A DNA stretch of 64,000 nucleotides, from assembly GCA_003586115.2 (NCBI GenBank), contig QVOM02000042.1:33961721-34025720 (forward strand). Reading direction: 5' to 3'. Numbering within the stretch: position 1 is the first letter of the stretch; every line of letters begins with the position of its first letter. Source of the stretch: Salvator merianae. Its lineage: Eukaryota; Chordata; Lepidosauria; Squamata; Teiidae. Below the pieces are notes generated by a model that was not told where the DNA came from, made no database searches, and was given only the letters and a program-made list of their open reading frames with translations. The position numbers and the translations under genes were made by a program. This document shows positions 10,246 to 22,181 of the stretch, piece by piece.

Positions 10246-13200
10246 AGTTGCATTTAATCTCACCAGAAATACTTAGTGAGGGAGAATCTGTACCTTTCTG
10301 TACAGCATTTTGGTCTCCTCCTCCAGCTATTCCTTGAAGTGTTGCTTACACTTTGCTTCAATATCTCCCTTTTAAAATCCTAAAACACTCTTGTTTTATG
10401 CTATCAAAGCATACTCTGCACCTTGCATTTTGTAGAAGAGATTAATACGTTTTATTCTACATTCATTGTTACAGAAAGGGAGTTGGACCTTCACAATTAG
10501 TATTTGTTTTCAATAGACTGTGTTTCTTTTCTCAAAATTTGTGATTCAGATTCCCAGTTACTTTGCAGCACTCTGACAGTTTGTTCTAATTGCTGAAGCA
10601 GAAGATTGTTAGAGATTTTGTCATTCAAATTTTGCTGGGCACCTTTTCATCTTAGTGGGCAGTTTTACAACTACAATTGATACGCTCCTCTTTTATCTTC
10701 ATACTTTCAAATATTCCTAATAGGTTACATTTCCATAGCAGCCTATTTTGATGTCCCATAGTTCAAACTGTGCAAATGTCCATGCCTTTTCATTTTATCC
10801 AGTTACATTACAATATACCGTGGTTTGTGAAGTTCAGGCTGTTCACAAGCATTGCTTTCTGCCCTCAGAAAGAAGTGAACAGTAAGAGGACAGATTCTAC
10901 AGGCACAAGGTTCAAACATGTCCTGGGTTAATAAGTCAGTAAGATATATACATACGGTTCTGTCCTCTGTTCTGTTTTGATTACTCTGTCTTCAGTCTGA
11001 AAAATATGTGTCCACTAGCAAAGCAGAAACATGTGTTTGGAATGTCAGACAGTTTCTCAGTTTAACTGTAGAGAGAAATGGAACAGGCTGGCTTCTGCAT
11101 TGTAACCACGGAGAGAGTAGCAGAACTGAAAGTCTTGGTTCTTTCCAGTTAGACCGGTTACTGGTGTGATACCAGGGAATATATTCAAGAAAGATTGTAG
11201 CTTGTGTGCCACAGCAGTTGGGGAAGTAGAATTTGAAATCAGGGGATGGAAAAAATAAGTCTCTTACTTGGCCTTTAATACTAAGCCTTTGAACCATTTC
11301 AGTACACTCAATTCAAATACCAAATTTGCCTTCCGTAGAGAATGGAAATAGTCCCATCCCAAGCAACAGCACACACTGTACTTGCACAATCTTTCCACTC
11401 TTTCATTTCCAGCTTTTCTGTCACTGTATTTTGCCAGGATGTCCAAACTGGAAAAACTATAGTTAGCTGTGACCTCCAAAATTTGGTTTGGGCTGTGTTA
11501 CAAAAACATTTAGCTCGATCAAGAATGGAAGTCCCCTACAGAAAGCTTATTTTTTGCTCATGGAGTCAATTTGTCTCCACTGTAGAATTTCCAGTGCATC
11601 AAAATAAAGGCAAATGTTTTAGTCTGTTCCCCTTGGATTCAGTAGAGTGCCTCCATTGTTCTACTGGAGGATTCTTTAGCCTGTCAGAGTAGATTTCCTG
11701 TGAGAAAAGGAGGCTTGCAGGAGTGTCAAAATGGCTTGTGTTTCCAAGGCCAGCAAGATTCTACTGAGAACAAGTCCAAATTCAGCTCTTTTTATTAGAA
11801 GTACCTAACCCTTGCCATCTCAGGTGGTGCTTGTAGCACTTTCCATTATCCCCAGGTACTGCTCCTTTTAGTTGGGTCTTATTGGAGTTTGAGTCCAATA
11901 ATGGAGGGATGAGCCACTCATTTGGTCATCACGGGAATCTTGTGTTAGAAATTTGGAAAGAAAAAAATAGGTACTACTTTGCTTCTAATTCTTCACAGCT
12001 TGGCTTGGAAGACTGTTGGAACGAAGCCTTGAACTTCAATTTCTACAGCAAATTTCATTCTTTCTTTGAGCCACTATTGAAGGAGCTTCTCTATTCCCGC
12101 CTACCCCTATTCTTACTCTGATACTTTAATGTGAAGAATACCATTTTGTGGTGGTTACTAGATGTGTACAGGGGTTCACACCCCTCCTCAAATACCATAG
12201 ACCAGCTGGGCTCCCATTGCCACGGGAGCCTAGCAAAACCAAAAGTTAGCATGGAAGTCTTGAAAACCAAAGTGCTGGCAAGCATTTTCTGTTAGCATTG
12301 GGTGGTGCTCAAAGCAGATGCTGCATTAGATTCTTCCCAAACCATTTCAGGGCCTGAATTGCCTCAGGTTTGGGTCTCAGATTCATTGAGAGAAAGTCTA
12401 ATGCGGGGATTCGCTTTTATCATAGCGAGGAAATCCGGCTGGCACTTTGCTTGCTGCAAGCTACAGAGATGTTACTCACAAGCAAGTGATGACAGCGTGT
12501 CTTAAAAATTATGTGGATGCATCTGATACACATCATTCAGTGCTAAAATTGGATCTTAAGCTCATGGAACACAATGTTCAAGAGTGCTTAAGTAACTCCC
12601 TCCCCTCTTTCTCTTGAAAATGGCTGGAAACCAAAACTACAAATCAGAGTCATGCCTTGTTGCTACAGTTAGCAGTTATAGGGAACAAGATATTATTGAC
12701 ACGCTGAGTGGAGAGAGGATGGATTTTAAAAGACTTGACGAATAGGAGCAAGTACACAGTAAGTGCTATCCTGTTAATTAAATTGTAGGAAATACTAATT
12801 TTATTAGTCTCATATGTTTGTATAATCAAGTTACTAAGCTTCCCCTCCTTTTTTTTTTTTTTTAAGGACTCCCATTCTGTTTCTACCCTTCGCTATCAAT
12901 TTAAACTGGGAGCTGGATGAAAAAGTAACAATTGTTGATGCATAAATCCTAACTAGGTCCAAACCAGTATTTTCTTGACGTTTTCTCTACTTTTCCCACA
13001 GTATGATGCCTCAAAGGGAAAGAAGGAAAAGGGATGCTTTACAACAAATGCGCTTATGGTACTTTGATCCTGCTTTTTCTCTACAAACCTGAGCTTCCTT
13101 GTCTCTTCTAATGCCTGTGATCTCAGTGACCAACCTGTCGCTGCTTGGCTATAGAAACTGCATTCTTTTCTGAACCGTTCCTTGTTTGGGGCTCTCTTGC

Positions 13201-13333
13201 CCACCCTCCCCACCCCCCTAGCAGCTATTTTAATTTCCTTGCTTAATTTGAATTAGTGGTAATGACTAAATTTTTTATTTGTGCACTGAAATTGGTATCT
13301 GATGTCCTGCAAACCTTATTTTTATCATTTCAG
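10246..13333. other. CDC14B last intron, remaining part
   Basis: About 3.1 kb of intronic DNA before the terminal exon. A few open frames of 60-116 codons occur on both strands, but none has family motifs or splice support. A T run lies at 12849-12863. Confidence 0.45.
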
Positions 13334-13373
13334 CAGTGCTCCTATCCCACGAGCCAGAACGGTATTGCGTTAA
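13334..13373 (+). CDS. CDC14B: CDC14B last coding segment and stop codon
   Basis: After the acceptor TTTCAG, the two bases carried from the previous exon plus C make Ser. The frame then reads SAPIPRARTVLR and ends at TAA (13371-13373). The human protein ends in SISRTKTVLR as I remember it, so both the phase and the terminal TVLR agree. The 3' UTR follows in the same exon. Confidence 0.83.
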
Positions 13374-14617
13374 GCAAGTGGCAGTGAAGAGGATGCAGAA
13401 AGGGAGTCATGGGACATTGCTGTGAAATTAAAATAATGAAAAGAAACGGTTCTTTAAAAAGGAGTGGTCTGTTTTAGCATTGGGTAGTGAAGGTGGTAAA
13501 TTATTGTAAAATGTAAGATTTTGATATTTAATACTCAAATATTCCCAAATGTAAAGGATAAAAAAGCCTGTAAATTTTAGCTTTGTGTCTAAAAAAACTC
13601 CTCTTTGTTACCAAGAGAGCTTTGATTTCTGTACAGGGTGTATGTACAGTACGCGATGGCAATCGCTTAGCTTCTGTCTACTGCAAACAAGTGCTTGTAT
13701 GGAGTATTTTAGCTATTTGAAAACTTGTGTTTGTCATTCCAGTGTGATTGTCTTTTCTGATGGAGAACTGAGAAGATAAACTCTCTTTTTTTTTCTTGTT
13801 TTTGCTCAGTCTATTTTTATTAGAATTTTTTATCAAGCCATTAACTGGCTTATGAACTACTTTACACCAAAGTGCTTTATTTAATGGTTTTGTTTTCTGA
13901 ACTGCAACACAATCTGAATGTCTGTCATACCAATTTAGTTAACTTTAAGCAATTTAAAGGATTGCGGATGCTGCATTTTAAAGCCACTTCTGAAAATCGT
14001 GTTTCCTGGTCACATACCAAAACAGCAGTGCTTAAGTTCACTATACTTAGAGGCTTTTGACTGTCATGGGGCCTCACCCACATGAGCAGTGGTCAGTGAT
14101 GGGCACTGGCATGGCGCTGTAGCTGGGGGGAACCAGAATCGGAAATCAGGGGACAGAAAAATTACCATGCAACTGCTAGAGATGATAGAGAATCCTCAGT
14201 AAAGTCTAAGGAGGCCTTTCCAATAATACATCTTTCTGTGGATGTATTCGCACTTGTCCCATGTGCCATAAATGAATGGTTGGGCACACTTCCAAACCTT
14301 TTATTGTGGGAAAAAGGGAAGAACAGTTAGCGTCCTTCATTGACTGCTAGTAGCAGCTCTTTGGGGCTTACCCAAACCTGCTTCGTCCTTCCTGTGAGAA
14401 CCACGAACCTTCTTCTCACAAAGTTTGTGCTCTTTAACTGATGTGACTGAAGAAGGGAGAATGTACGGCAATAGCTTCCTCTGTCTTCCCCATATACAGC
14501 TTAAATAATTTATTATGGCTTAATGTGGGGGAAGGCAGCAGTGGCCTTAAGTACAGAAAGTGAGTTCTGAGTTTTTACCACTGACTCAAAGAGGCAGAGA
14601 AGGTATTTACATTAGGG

Positions 14618-15034
14618 GTGTGATCAGACTTTGTGTTTTGGGGGCGTCTGTGTACAGAGGATCCCGCAAACTGTGGACACAGGAAATAAGCCTACGTTGC
14701 ACAGTTTTTAAAATAAGCGCCTAACAGCCTCCTACCTTGCATCCCTTCCTCCATCACTGCCTTTCCTGCTCACCTCCTATTGGCTGACACTGGCCCATTT
14801 TTCCAGGGCCCTGATTGGATAGTGGCTTTAGCAGGTTGGAATTGGATTGGAGCCTCCAGCCTCCCACACCATCCAACCCAAGCTGCTGCGACTTGCCACC
14901 AAAGTGATTCTTTCACATCTGTGGAAAGGATGGATTTTCAGAGGACAAAGTAAAACATTTTTTTATCTTTTATGTTTGTCCCTAGGGTCTCACAATCATC
15001 ATAGGGGCATCTAAAAGCACATGTCTGAACACAC
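14618..15034. mobile_element. Non-autonomous DNA element inside the CDC14B 3' UTR
   Basis: The terminal inverted repeat GTGTGATCAGAC at the left pairs with GTCTGAACACAC at 15023-15034, with one mismatch. Length is about 417 bp with no coding frame. The termini match those of the palindrome at 1893-2258, so both probably belong to one family. Confidence 0.5.
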
Positions 15035-17192
15035 AGCCTAGGTTGTCTCTGTGTCCTTAATGTGGCATCACTGTAGTTGCGTTTTCTATCCTGTTCTTCC
15101 TTGCAGGGAGAGAAACTGCAGTGGTGCTTTGGCTGCCTTACAGCCAGCATTCTTTGTAGCTTGCTAACAAAAAAGCACACCTGTTATTTGAAGATAACTT
15201 TAACTTTAAAAACTCAGTGACAGGCTGAGACAGTCTAATGGTCTGTGTTGTCCAGCAGTTTTTTCTCATCCTGGTTGATAAGCTGGTTACAGGAGGCCCA
15301 CTTTGGAAAATACCAGTGCAATACCACTTGTGCTACCCAAAAAACAGCAGCTGATATTTAAAAGACATACCAGCTTCAGCACTTGAGATAGTTTCCTGGC
15401 ATTATGACTAGTGGCCATTGCTACCCTTGAGTTTGTCCAGTCTTTTTCGGATATTAAATTCCAAAGTGAACGCTGCAAGGCCCTGAACGCATTAAGCAGA
15501 TTGCTGTTCATCATGAATGGAATGAAAAAGTAGAAGAAACACGTGTTTAAGCAGCAGTTGTTAAGAGCTGGACTTTACCTGCTTAAATACTAAATGGATC
15601 AGCACTCGAGATTGGGCCTGTTCTGAACAATGGCGTGATGAGATGGGGGACACCATTATGTCAGTGGTGCTTCATGTAAAATGCCCCAGCTAGGTGCTAA
15701 CAATCTAGATATGAGCTTTTATTCATATGTAAAATTGTACCAGGGTCAAGTTTGTTGCCTGTATTGGTTAAAACTTAGGGGGTCTTACTTGAGCTAAAGC
15801 CACGAATGGGGAGTCTACAGCCACTTCAGATGGTATTAAAGAAGTCCTTTGGAATCCACTCCAACCAAAGCTGATGGGAGGTAACAGCCAATGTAGAATG
15901 CTGCAGGTTCCCCATCATTGTTTTGGGCCACAACTCCATGGGCCACCCTTAGTACTAGACCAGGCCTCCCTGCAAGCCTCACTTTGCTTCAGACAGTCTT
16001 GGGAAGGAGTCTGACACCCTACTGCCATTCCTGAGCCTGCTATACTGAAGTCTTGATGCCTGTGTTCAGAGGGTCTCCTCTCCTTTCGCACACGGTGCTG
16101 GTCCATTTGATCACAGCAAGGGCTCAGATCTCTCTTATTTTAAAGACCCAAAGCTTATGTTATTGCAGGAGCTTTCATTGTAAAATTTAAATCTTAGAGG
16201 TCTATGTGCTTACTTGAAACTGCACTCAGTGTGCCAAATGGGCTTAAAATTGGACAAACGTTTTTTAATAAAGAACTGCTGGTGCGCTTTTACTTCTCTG
16301 TAGCATAAAAGACCCAATGAGATCTCTCTCAACTAACCTGCAGTCTACAGAGACTCTTTTTGGTAGCTTACTCCTATGTAAACAGATTAAGTTAATCCAT
16401 GCTGATGTCCACCTACAACATTTTGGAAGCAACCAGCACTTGGACACATTCACACCGTTTTTACCTAGTTTAACTAAATACAAGGAGTATGTTATAGTCC
16501 CACAGTCCATTAATTCATTAACTCAGTTTTGCTACACCAAACCATAAAGGCTTATCCAGAAAAAGGTGTGGCCTGCTTATTTAGAACTTAACCAATTTCA
16601 CTATCCTCTGCACCAAAGCTGCATGTTGTCAAGGAGCTTTTCTGTGCCCCATAAGAATTGGTCAGTGAAAAGCAGCCAGGTTTAAGTTTTGCAGCACCAG
16701 GCTTTATGGCCCCCTTTTGGTACCCTCAAGTTCTAAACTGGGAGCCAACACTTCTCTTAAACCGCAATCATTTTTCTAAATACACCAGCAGTGCTGGTGA
16801 AAACCCCTTGGTAGGTACTAATCTGACTGCAGGGTCTAAAATAACTGACATATATTTAAGAAATGACCTATAATACCTTCATTAGGCTAGCTAAACATAA
16901 TCTGAACTTTCCAGTGTTTGAAGAATGTGTTGGTGCATTTTTCAAACTTATAAGCCAAAGAGGGTCCCTCCTCCCCTGTTTTTTCACGATTTGCTTTAGG
17001 CTTCAGTTAGCAGCTGAGTGAGTGACATTCTGGACATTAATGCAGTCTCTTAACTCACTGAACCCAAACATCGGTGTGCCCTGCCAACACAATTGCAGTA
17101 CGCTTTCCAAACTTATAAATTTAGGGTGAAGTTACTCTCTAGCATTCACCTGTTACAATGCTGACAGCGGTGCTGTTTAAAGACTGGATAAA

Positions 17193-17198
17193 AATAAA
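17193..17198 (+). terminator. Candidate CDC14B poly(A) signal (proximal)
   Basis: Canonical AATAAA about 3.8 kb after the CDC14B stop codon, with a T-rich stretch following. Confidence 0.4.
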
Positions 17199-17503
17199 GC
17201 TTTTTTAGAGTTGATACTTGTAGTTCTTAATTCTGTTGTCCAACAGTTTTTGTATGGTACTGGCTTGTAAACTCTTGTACAGATTATTGTTCCAAGCATA
17301 TGGTGTAATCAGTACTACTTCTATTTTTAAAAGAATTCTAGTATTTTAAAAATGAAAGAGATTAGAAGTTTATTTTGCTAAATGTATTTTAAAGGCAAAC
17401 TTAATACCATCTTGGAAATGTAATTTGATAGTGTGTATTTCTTATTAAATCAATGTAATATGATTATATAAATACTGACTAACTTGTAAAACAACTGTAT
17501 GCA

Positions 17504-17509
17504 AATAAA
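17504..17509 (+). terminator. Candidate CDC14B poly(A) signal (distal)
   Basis: Canonical AATAAA followed within 10-20 nt by a T/G-rich tract (TCTGTTACTTGTATG), the usual layout of a cleavage site. It faces the HABP4 poly(A) signals about 260 bp away on the other strand. Confidence 0.6.
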
Positions 17510-17769
17510 GTCTGTTACTTGTATGAGGCTCCATCATAAAAAAGGCAAATGCAGAGCTTTCAAAACAGATCTTTACCTTACTGGAGTATAAATACAGCAA
17601 ATGAGTGATCATTTGGATTTATGAACAATTAACTAGGGCTACTTTGAAGTATTTTATACTCCCCTATATGTGCGGAAAGCACAGAACAACACAACTGGAC
17701 GTTCTGAATAGTCACCATCTACTCTATCAAAAATAATGATGGTTACACTGACTGCCTCGACATCACTAA

Positions 17770-17787
17770 TTTATTCCATATTTTATT
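17770..17787 (-). terminator. HABP4: Candidate HABP4 poly(A) signals (two)
   Basis: Two AATAAA hexamers on the minus strand (complement of 17770-17775 and 17782-17787) lie about 1.46 kb past the HABP4 stop codon. With cleavage near 17750 the HABP4 transcript would end about 225 bp from the CDC14B end. Confidence 0.55.
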
Positions 17788-19240
17788 GATTTGCCAATAT
17801 ATTATCACACATTGTCTAGATATTTGATCAATACTCCACGTTTTAGCATTTCCTGCAACAATGGAGTGACATCATATCTGTGAGGTTTTCTTTCCACGTG
17901 ACCTAACCTTCCCATCATGCCATACAGGTAACCAGTAGTACCACATGAACTATTTCCAAGCAGTGACAGCTCACACTGAATTCTCACTGTAATTGTGCAG
18001 TAATCCAGACAGAGCTGCAGTTACAAAATAACAGGCTATTGTATTATGATCGTAAATTTTACTGGAATAACGAAAATCCAATAAATCGAGTCTATATTCT
18101 GGGACTATATCAGGAATACCATGATCATGTCTGGCGCCTCAGGTAAATTTACAGTTAATTATGGGTTTTTGACCCTGTCTGGATGCAACCAGTGACTTTC
18201 CGTAACGATGTGAGAGAACAAACTATGCAAAGCACGCAGCAAAACCTTCCTCTACTATTAAACTTTGATGCATCACTAGGACTACTTAATACCTAAGGTG
18301 AGTGAAAGTAAAGTGTTATTAGCAGGACAGTATGTGAGGCCCACTATAGATGAGAGCTCACATGAACTAGGGCTGCCTTTCAACTTCCCTTATTTAAATT
18401 TTTTTTTAGACACACAGTGAGAGAGAGGCACAGTGTGTAGCAACCTAGGGTTCACCTACATTCCATCTGATATCCCCTTTCAGAATCAGAATACATCAGC
18501 AAAGTGACTAGCTGTTTTCTTTCCACATGCAGAAGGAAAATTCGCTTTGCTGAGGGTGGATTAAAACTCAGGTGTAGCTGGGACCTTAATATACATGTTT
18601 CATTACAGTTCATCTGCTGTTGTCCTCATGTTTTGAACTATTAATTCCTATGAGCACAAGCCAAGAGCACTTACCATCTTCACACTCAGCACTGCCATGT
18701 ATAGTTGCTGTCTTGTACTTCAAACCCAGGTCCAGAGAACAAACAAGTGGTTTGAAGTTTATAATGTGAAGGAGAAATTTTAAAAATTCACAAGGAAAAC
18801 AGCATCTTACACCCCAGCCAATAAGCAGGTTTTTGTTTATTTTCCAACCTTTCAATATTGGGCAATAGCTTGCATAGGGAAATCAGAAAAACAGCTGCTT
18901 TTTTTTTTTTTTTTTTTTTGCTATCAAGTCCCCCAAAGAGATCAACCCATATAGTTTTCCTCTGTGACGCCATGGACAAAAATCATCCCTCTGCACTGGT
19001 CTGACACCATCATGTTGAATTTTTATTGGAAATCTCTGATGTTGGTACCATAAGCCTTCACACAGCTAATTCCAAAACAGTGGTACTATGCCCTAGCCCC
19101 ACTGTACGTGTTTAGGCTCTTAACACAATAGGAGTGCAAAATTCACACACAAAAGTCACTTCTCTCTGTAGACTTGGATGATTCTCTTCTACAGCAACAG
19201 AGAACCAGCATCTTTACTTCTGAGGTGTCGTTAGTCCTCT
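17788..19240 (-). other. HABP4: HABP4 3' UTR (inferred)
   Basis: Sequence between the stop codon and the first poly(A) hexamers. It contains a 21-nt T run (18899-18919), a partial copy of a repeat also seen at 59246-59596 (about 18395-18585), and two overlapping protein-like minus-strand frames (17971-18138 and 17805-17987) discussed under findings. Confidence 0.5.
18395..18585. repeat. Partial copy of foldback family D
   Basis: Shares GTGACTAG, a GTTTTCTTTCC stretch and GGATTAAAACTCAGGTGT with the outer element at 59246-59596. Only one arm is clear here. Confidence 0.4.
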
Positions 19241-19297
19241 TTAAGCTAAAGCAGGAAAATCCTCAGGATCATCAGGGTTTGGTGCAGTAACCTGCAT
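19241..19297 (-). CDS. HABP4: HABP4 exon 8 (C-terminus and stop)
   Basis: After the acceptor TTTTAG the frame reads MQVTAPNPDDPEDFPALA and stops at TAA. Human HABP4 ends VMQDVAPNPDDPEDFPALS (from memory), so the acidic C-terminal tail and the length agree. Phase 0 on entry fits exon 7. Confidence 0.93.
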   Translation of the reverse strand: MQVTAPNPDDPEDFPALA

Positions 19298-19439
19298 CTA
19301 AAAGAAAAACAAACACATCTCATAACCTTTTCACAAAGCTTGCTGTAACTGATTATGCATCTATGCCTGAGGGGCACATAAAATCTATTTGCCTCCATCA
19401 CTGTGTCAGAATGAAATAGCAGCTATTAAACAGGATTAC

Positions 19440-19622
19440 CATCACTTCCGCCCTGGATCCTGGATCCTCAACTCTCCGGACACGCCCCCGACCACCTCGT
19501 GCTCCTCTGGCTCCACGCCCAGGACGAGGCAGATTCCCAAAATTAATGTCCAGCTGAGAAGTGATGTCATTGGCTGCTTTTCGGAAAAAATGAGGATCAT
19601 CTTCTAGGTCTTCTTTCATTGC
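19440..19622 (-). CDS. HABP4: HABP4 exon 7 (C-terminal RGG region)
   Basis: A 183-nt phase-0 exon (61 codons), acceptor TATAG and donor ATG|GTAATC. It reads [14 protein letters not shown], then [20 protein letters not shown], then RGG/RG repeats ending VRR and RAEVM. The Arg-Gly tract is the second RGG box of the family, an RNA-binding and arginine-methylation region. One 142-nt intron separates it from exon 8. Confidence 0.93.
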
Positions 19623-22012
19623 CTATAAAAAGAATTTATTTGCACTGAGAACAGAGTCTGACGATCCTTCCATGCCAACAGGAGCAACAAGTGTTTCCCT
19701 GAAGGCGTGGCAACAGAACATGAGGTAAGACAACTCTGAAAACAACCCCCTCCCAGGCCTGATGGGTCTTATAAGGTGACTAGCACATTCCACATTAATA
19801 TGACTGAATTTAAAAGCAACGCAGTCACAGTGAGCAGCAACTGTATTGCTGTCATCTAAACAAACATTTTCACAAAACTGCGCACCCCTAAGATTCTGAA
19901 AAGGACCACTGTAATCAATAAAGAAATGAGAAACCAAGAAGCAACAGACATCTTCTTGACAAAAGTAAAACAATCACAGTGTCGCCCCTGAAGAGGCCCT
20001 GCTTTGGGTACCATCCACATCAGATTCCTGAGCAGTCAGAGAAAGGACTTCTCTGAGCCTAACAAAAGTCCACAGGTCTTCCCTTTTAAAATATTCTTGT
20101 AGTTCACTTGCCACTGATGACAGTTATAGTAATGCAACAATTAATCCTCAATTATTAAACTTCTTGTCCTTTGCTATAACTGCCAAAAAAACCTCTCCAG
20201 ATGCCATAATGAACGGCATCTTTTAATTACCGTGTATCACACCATGTTACTGTTCCTTTTTTTTTTAAAGAAAAAATTGTTTTATTAATTATCCGTCATA
20301 ATTCATTTGCCTTTTTCCTATGCTCCACAAGCATTCAGTGTCACAACAGCACCAAGTGCACATATTCATCTTAAATATTTTGGTTTTACAAGCTCAAGTA
20401 CAGTTTTAAAATGCTTTTAACGAATTTATCACAAAGTCTTTTGGTACCATTCAAGTCTTAACTGCGAGCAAGTAAGAAAAAAGAAGTTGAGAGGGTGGCA
20501 ATTCAGAATCACTGTACTTAAAAGGACACCAATATAAAAACTTTTGCAATGCATTAATTTTCAAACAACATCTTGATCTGGGTATAATGTCACAGCTGGC
20601 ATCCTGCAAAATTATATTCAGAGCAATGCACAATATTAAAATCTACAAGCCTATAATTTTAAAGCATGTCATAAGAAACAAAACAGCTGCATCAATATGC
20701 CATCTATCGTGGCATGTAAGATGCACATATAATTTGCCAAGGAATATTTAGGAAAGATAAATGAAAAAATAGGATGCAAGGTAATTTTAGGAGAAATTAA
20801 TTTGGAAAAAATGTGAGTCTTACAAGGCAAAAAATACAGTTTACACTGATCCATCAGGAAGATTCCCTTTTGATTTTTTTTTTAAATCCCTTTGCCTAGA
20901 CATCTACAGATTACGAGACAATTTCCTCAGGGAAGGAACTCTAGAGGAAGATACATGCCAGTGTTTTCGTAAATGGGGACACAGTGCATCCAGTATCTGG
21001 ACAGTAGAAACACTATAGGAGAGAAATTCTCATGAAGCTCCTCCTCAACAGGCTACCACAACAGATGTTATCTTGCAGCCATGCATCGTTAGACATGCCT
21101 AAGTTGTTCACGGAACAAAAATGATCAAAACAGACGCACTAACAGCAGACCAAATGTTTATGAAACTCCGGCTTTAAAACCAAACCAAAGAGTCTGCAAA
21201 GTGGTGCAGGGAAAACTCACATGACCAATTAGACACAGGCTTCCATGCTGGCCTGTAAGAGTACTAAATGAATTTTGAACAGTGGGATAAGTATCCTTCC
21301 AGTCTAGGAAGACTGAGGTAAAGAAAGTAGTGCGATCACACTAACTGTGTTCCAGGTATTTTCAGCTAAAGGTACACAGACTTTCCACAACTGGAGTTCC
21401 CAGTCCATTAGCGACACCCTACATGCAGAGAACTCTGTGAATATCTTCAGCTGAATACAGCTGAGTGAAACTTGCCAAGGTAACCTTCTCTTCTCTCACC
21501 CTGCCCCATCCAATTCCTCATTCTGAAGTAAAGACTAACAATGCAGCAAAATGCAGCAAAATGCAAGGGGGTCTAACAGAGAGAAAGAGGTTGGTAGCAT
21601 GATCAGATGCATGCGTGCTGACGAAGTAGGCTTAGTCTACGGAAACTCAGGCTACCAACTTTTTTCTCTCTGTTACCCTCAAAGGTACTACTAGACCCCC
21701 CAAGCTTAATGATCCATACCAACACGGCTGCATCTTGAATGCAGCAAAATGAATTCAGTTAACTGCCACAGCAAACCAAGCATAACAAGAAAAATGTTTT
21801 TGTTAGATCACAGCTGAAGCATCCAGTCAAAACAGAAGGGCTCCCCTTGTTTCTCAAAGTTGCAAAAACAAAAACCTACTGCTTAGTTAAGCACACAGTG
21901 CTTAATGCTTCCATTCTATTTAGAGTAACTTCAGGTATATAAATGCTCTTATACGTATCAATCAACACAGGGTCAAAAGGAAGAACCTTCCAAATTCCAA
22001 GTTAATGCTTAC
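19623..22012. other. HABP4 intron 6
   Basis: About 2.4 kb. Apart from T-rich patches and the inverted repeat at 21572-21684, nothing is recognised. Confidence 0.6.
21572..21684. repeat. Short inverted repeat, probable transposon relic
   Basis: TAACAGAGAGAAAGAGGTTG at the left mirrors the right segment CAACTTTTTTCTCTCTGTTA. Between them lies TGCTGACGAAGTAGGCTTAG, similar to a repeat motif common in reptile genomes (recognised from memory, family name unknown). Confidence 0.45.
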
Positions 22013-22181
22013 ATCATCTCTATATTTTGACTTGTGAATCACTACTGCTTTGGAAGGAACAGCGGTTTCAGGCTTCCGGATGTTGAATTCAGGCTTTGGT
22101 CGGTTTTGTTCCTGAAGGTTTTTCCACTCATCCAACGTCATCTCTTGAACTACTTCTTCCACTGGCTCTCCTTCAGCAATT
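22013..22181 (-). CDS. HABP4: HABP4 exon 6
   Basis: A 169-nt exon entered with one base completing Lys and leaving in phase 0 (GAT|GTAAGC). It reads [20 protein letters not shown], then [18 protein letters not shown], then [12 protein letters not shown]. The TLDEWK and EFNIRKP segments are the most conserved core of the HABP4/SERBP1 family and match human HABP4 almost residue for residue. Confidence 0.95.

Larger units (their letters stand above)
13374..17525 (+). other. CDC14B: CDC14B 3' UTR (inferred extent)
   Basis: No further coding frame follows the stop. Two poly(A) signals lie downstream (17193-17198 and 17504-17509), the second followed by a TG-rich tract. If it is used the 3' UTR is about 4.15 kb and includes the foldback element at 14618-15034. 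A shorter UTR ending at an earlier signal cannot be excluded. Confidence 0.5.
1..17530 (+). other. CDC14B: CDC14B, 3' part of the gene
   Basis: CDC14B is a dual-specificity protein phosphatase of the cell cycle and DNA damage response. Only its 3' end is here: intron sequence, two coding exons for the variable C-terminal tail, and a long 3' UTR. The catalytic phosphatase exons must lie upstream of base 1. The call rests on the tail matching the human CDC14B C-terminus as I remember it (an ILQSSV motif, a KRTTRS motif and a terminal TVLR), and on the neighbours HABP4 and ZNF367, which are linked to CDC14B in human. The exon that precedes 8259 was not found in the first 8.2 kb. Confidence 0.85.

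Noticed and set aside
13014..13107. Possible alternative CDC14B exon after TTTTCCCACAG, opening with a basic MMPQRERRKRD-type frame
   Set aside because: The acceptor is acceptable but no matching donor or known CDC14B tail is seen. The true last exon at 13334 matches the conserved TVLR end.
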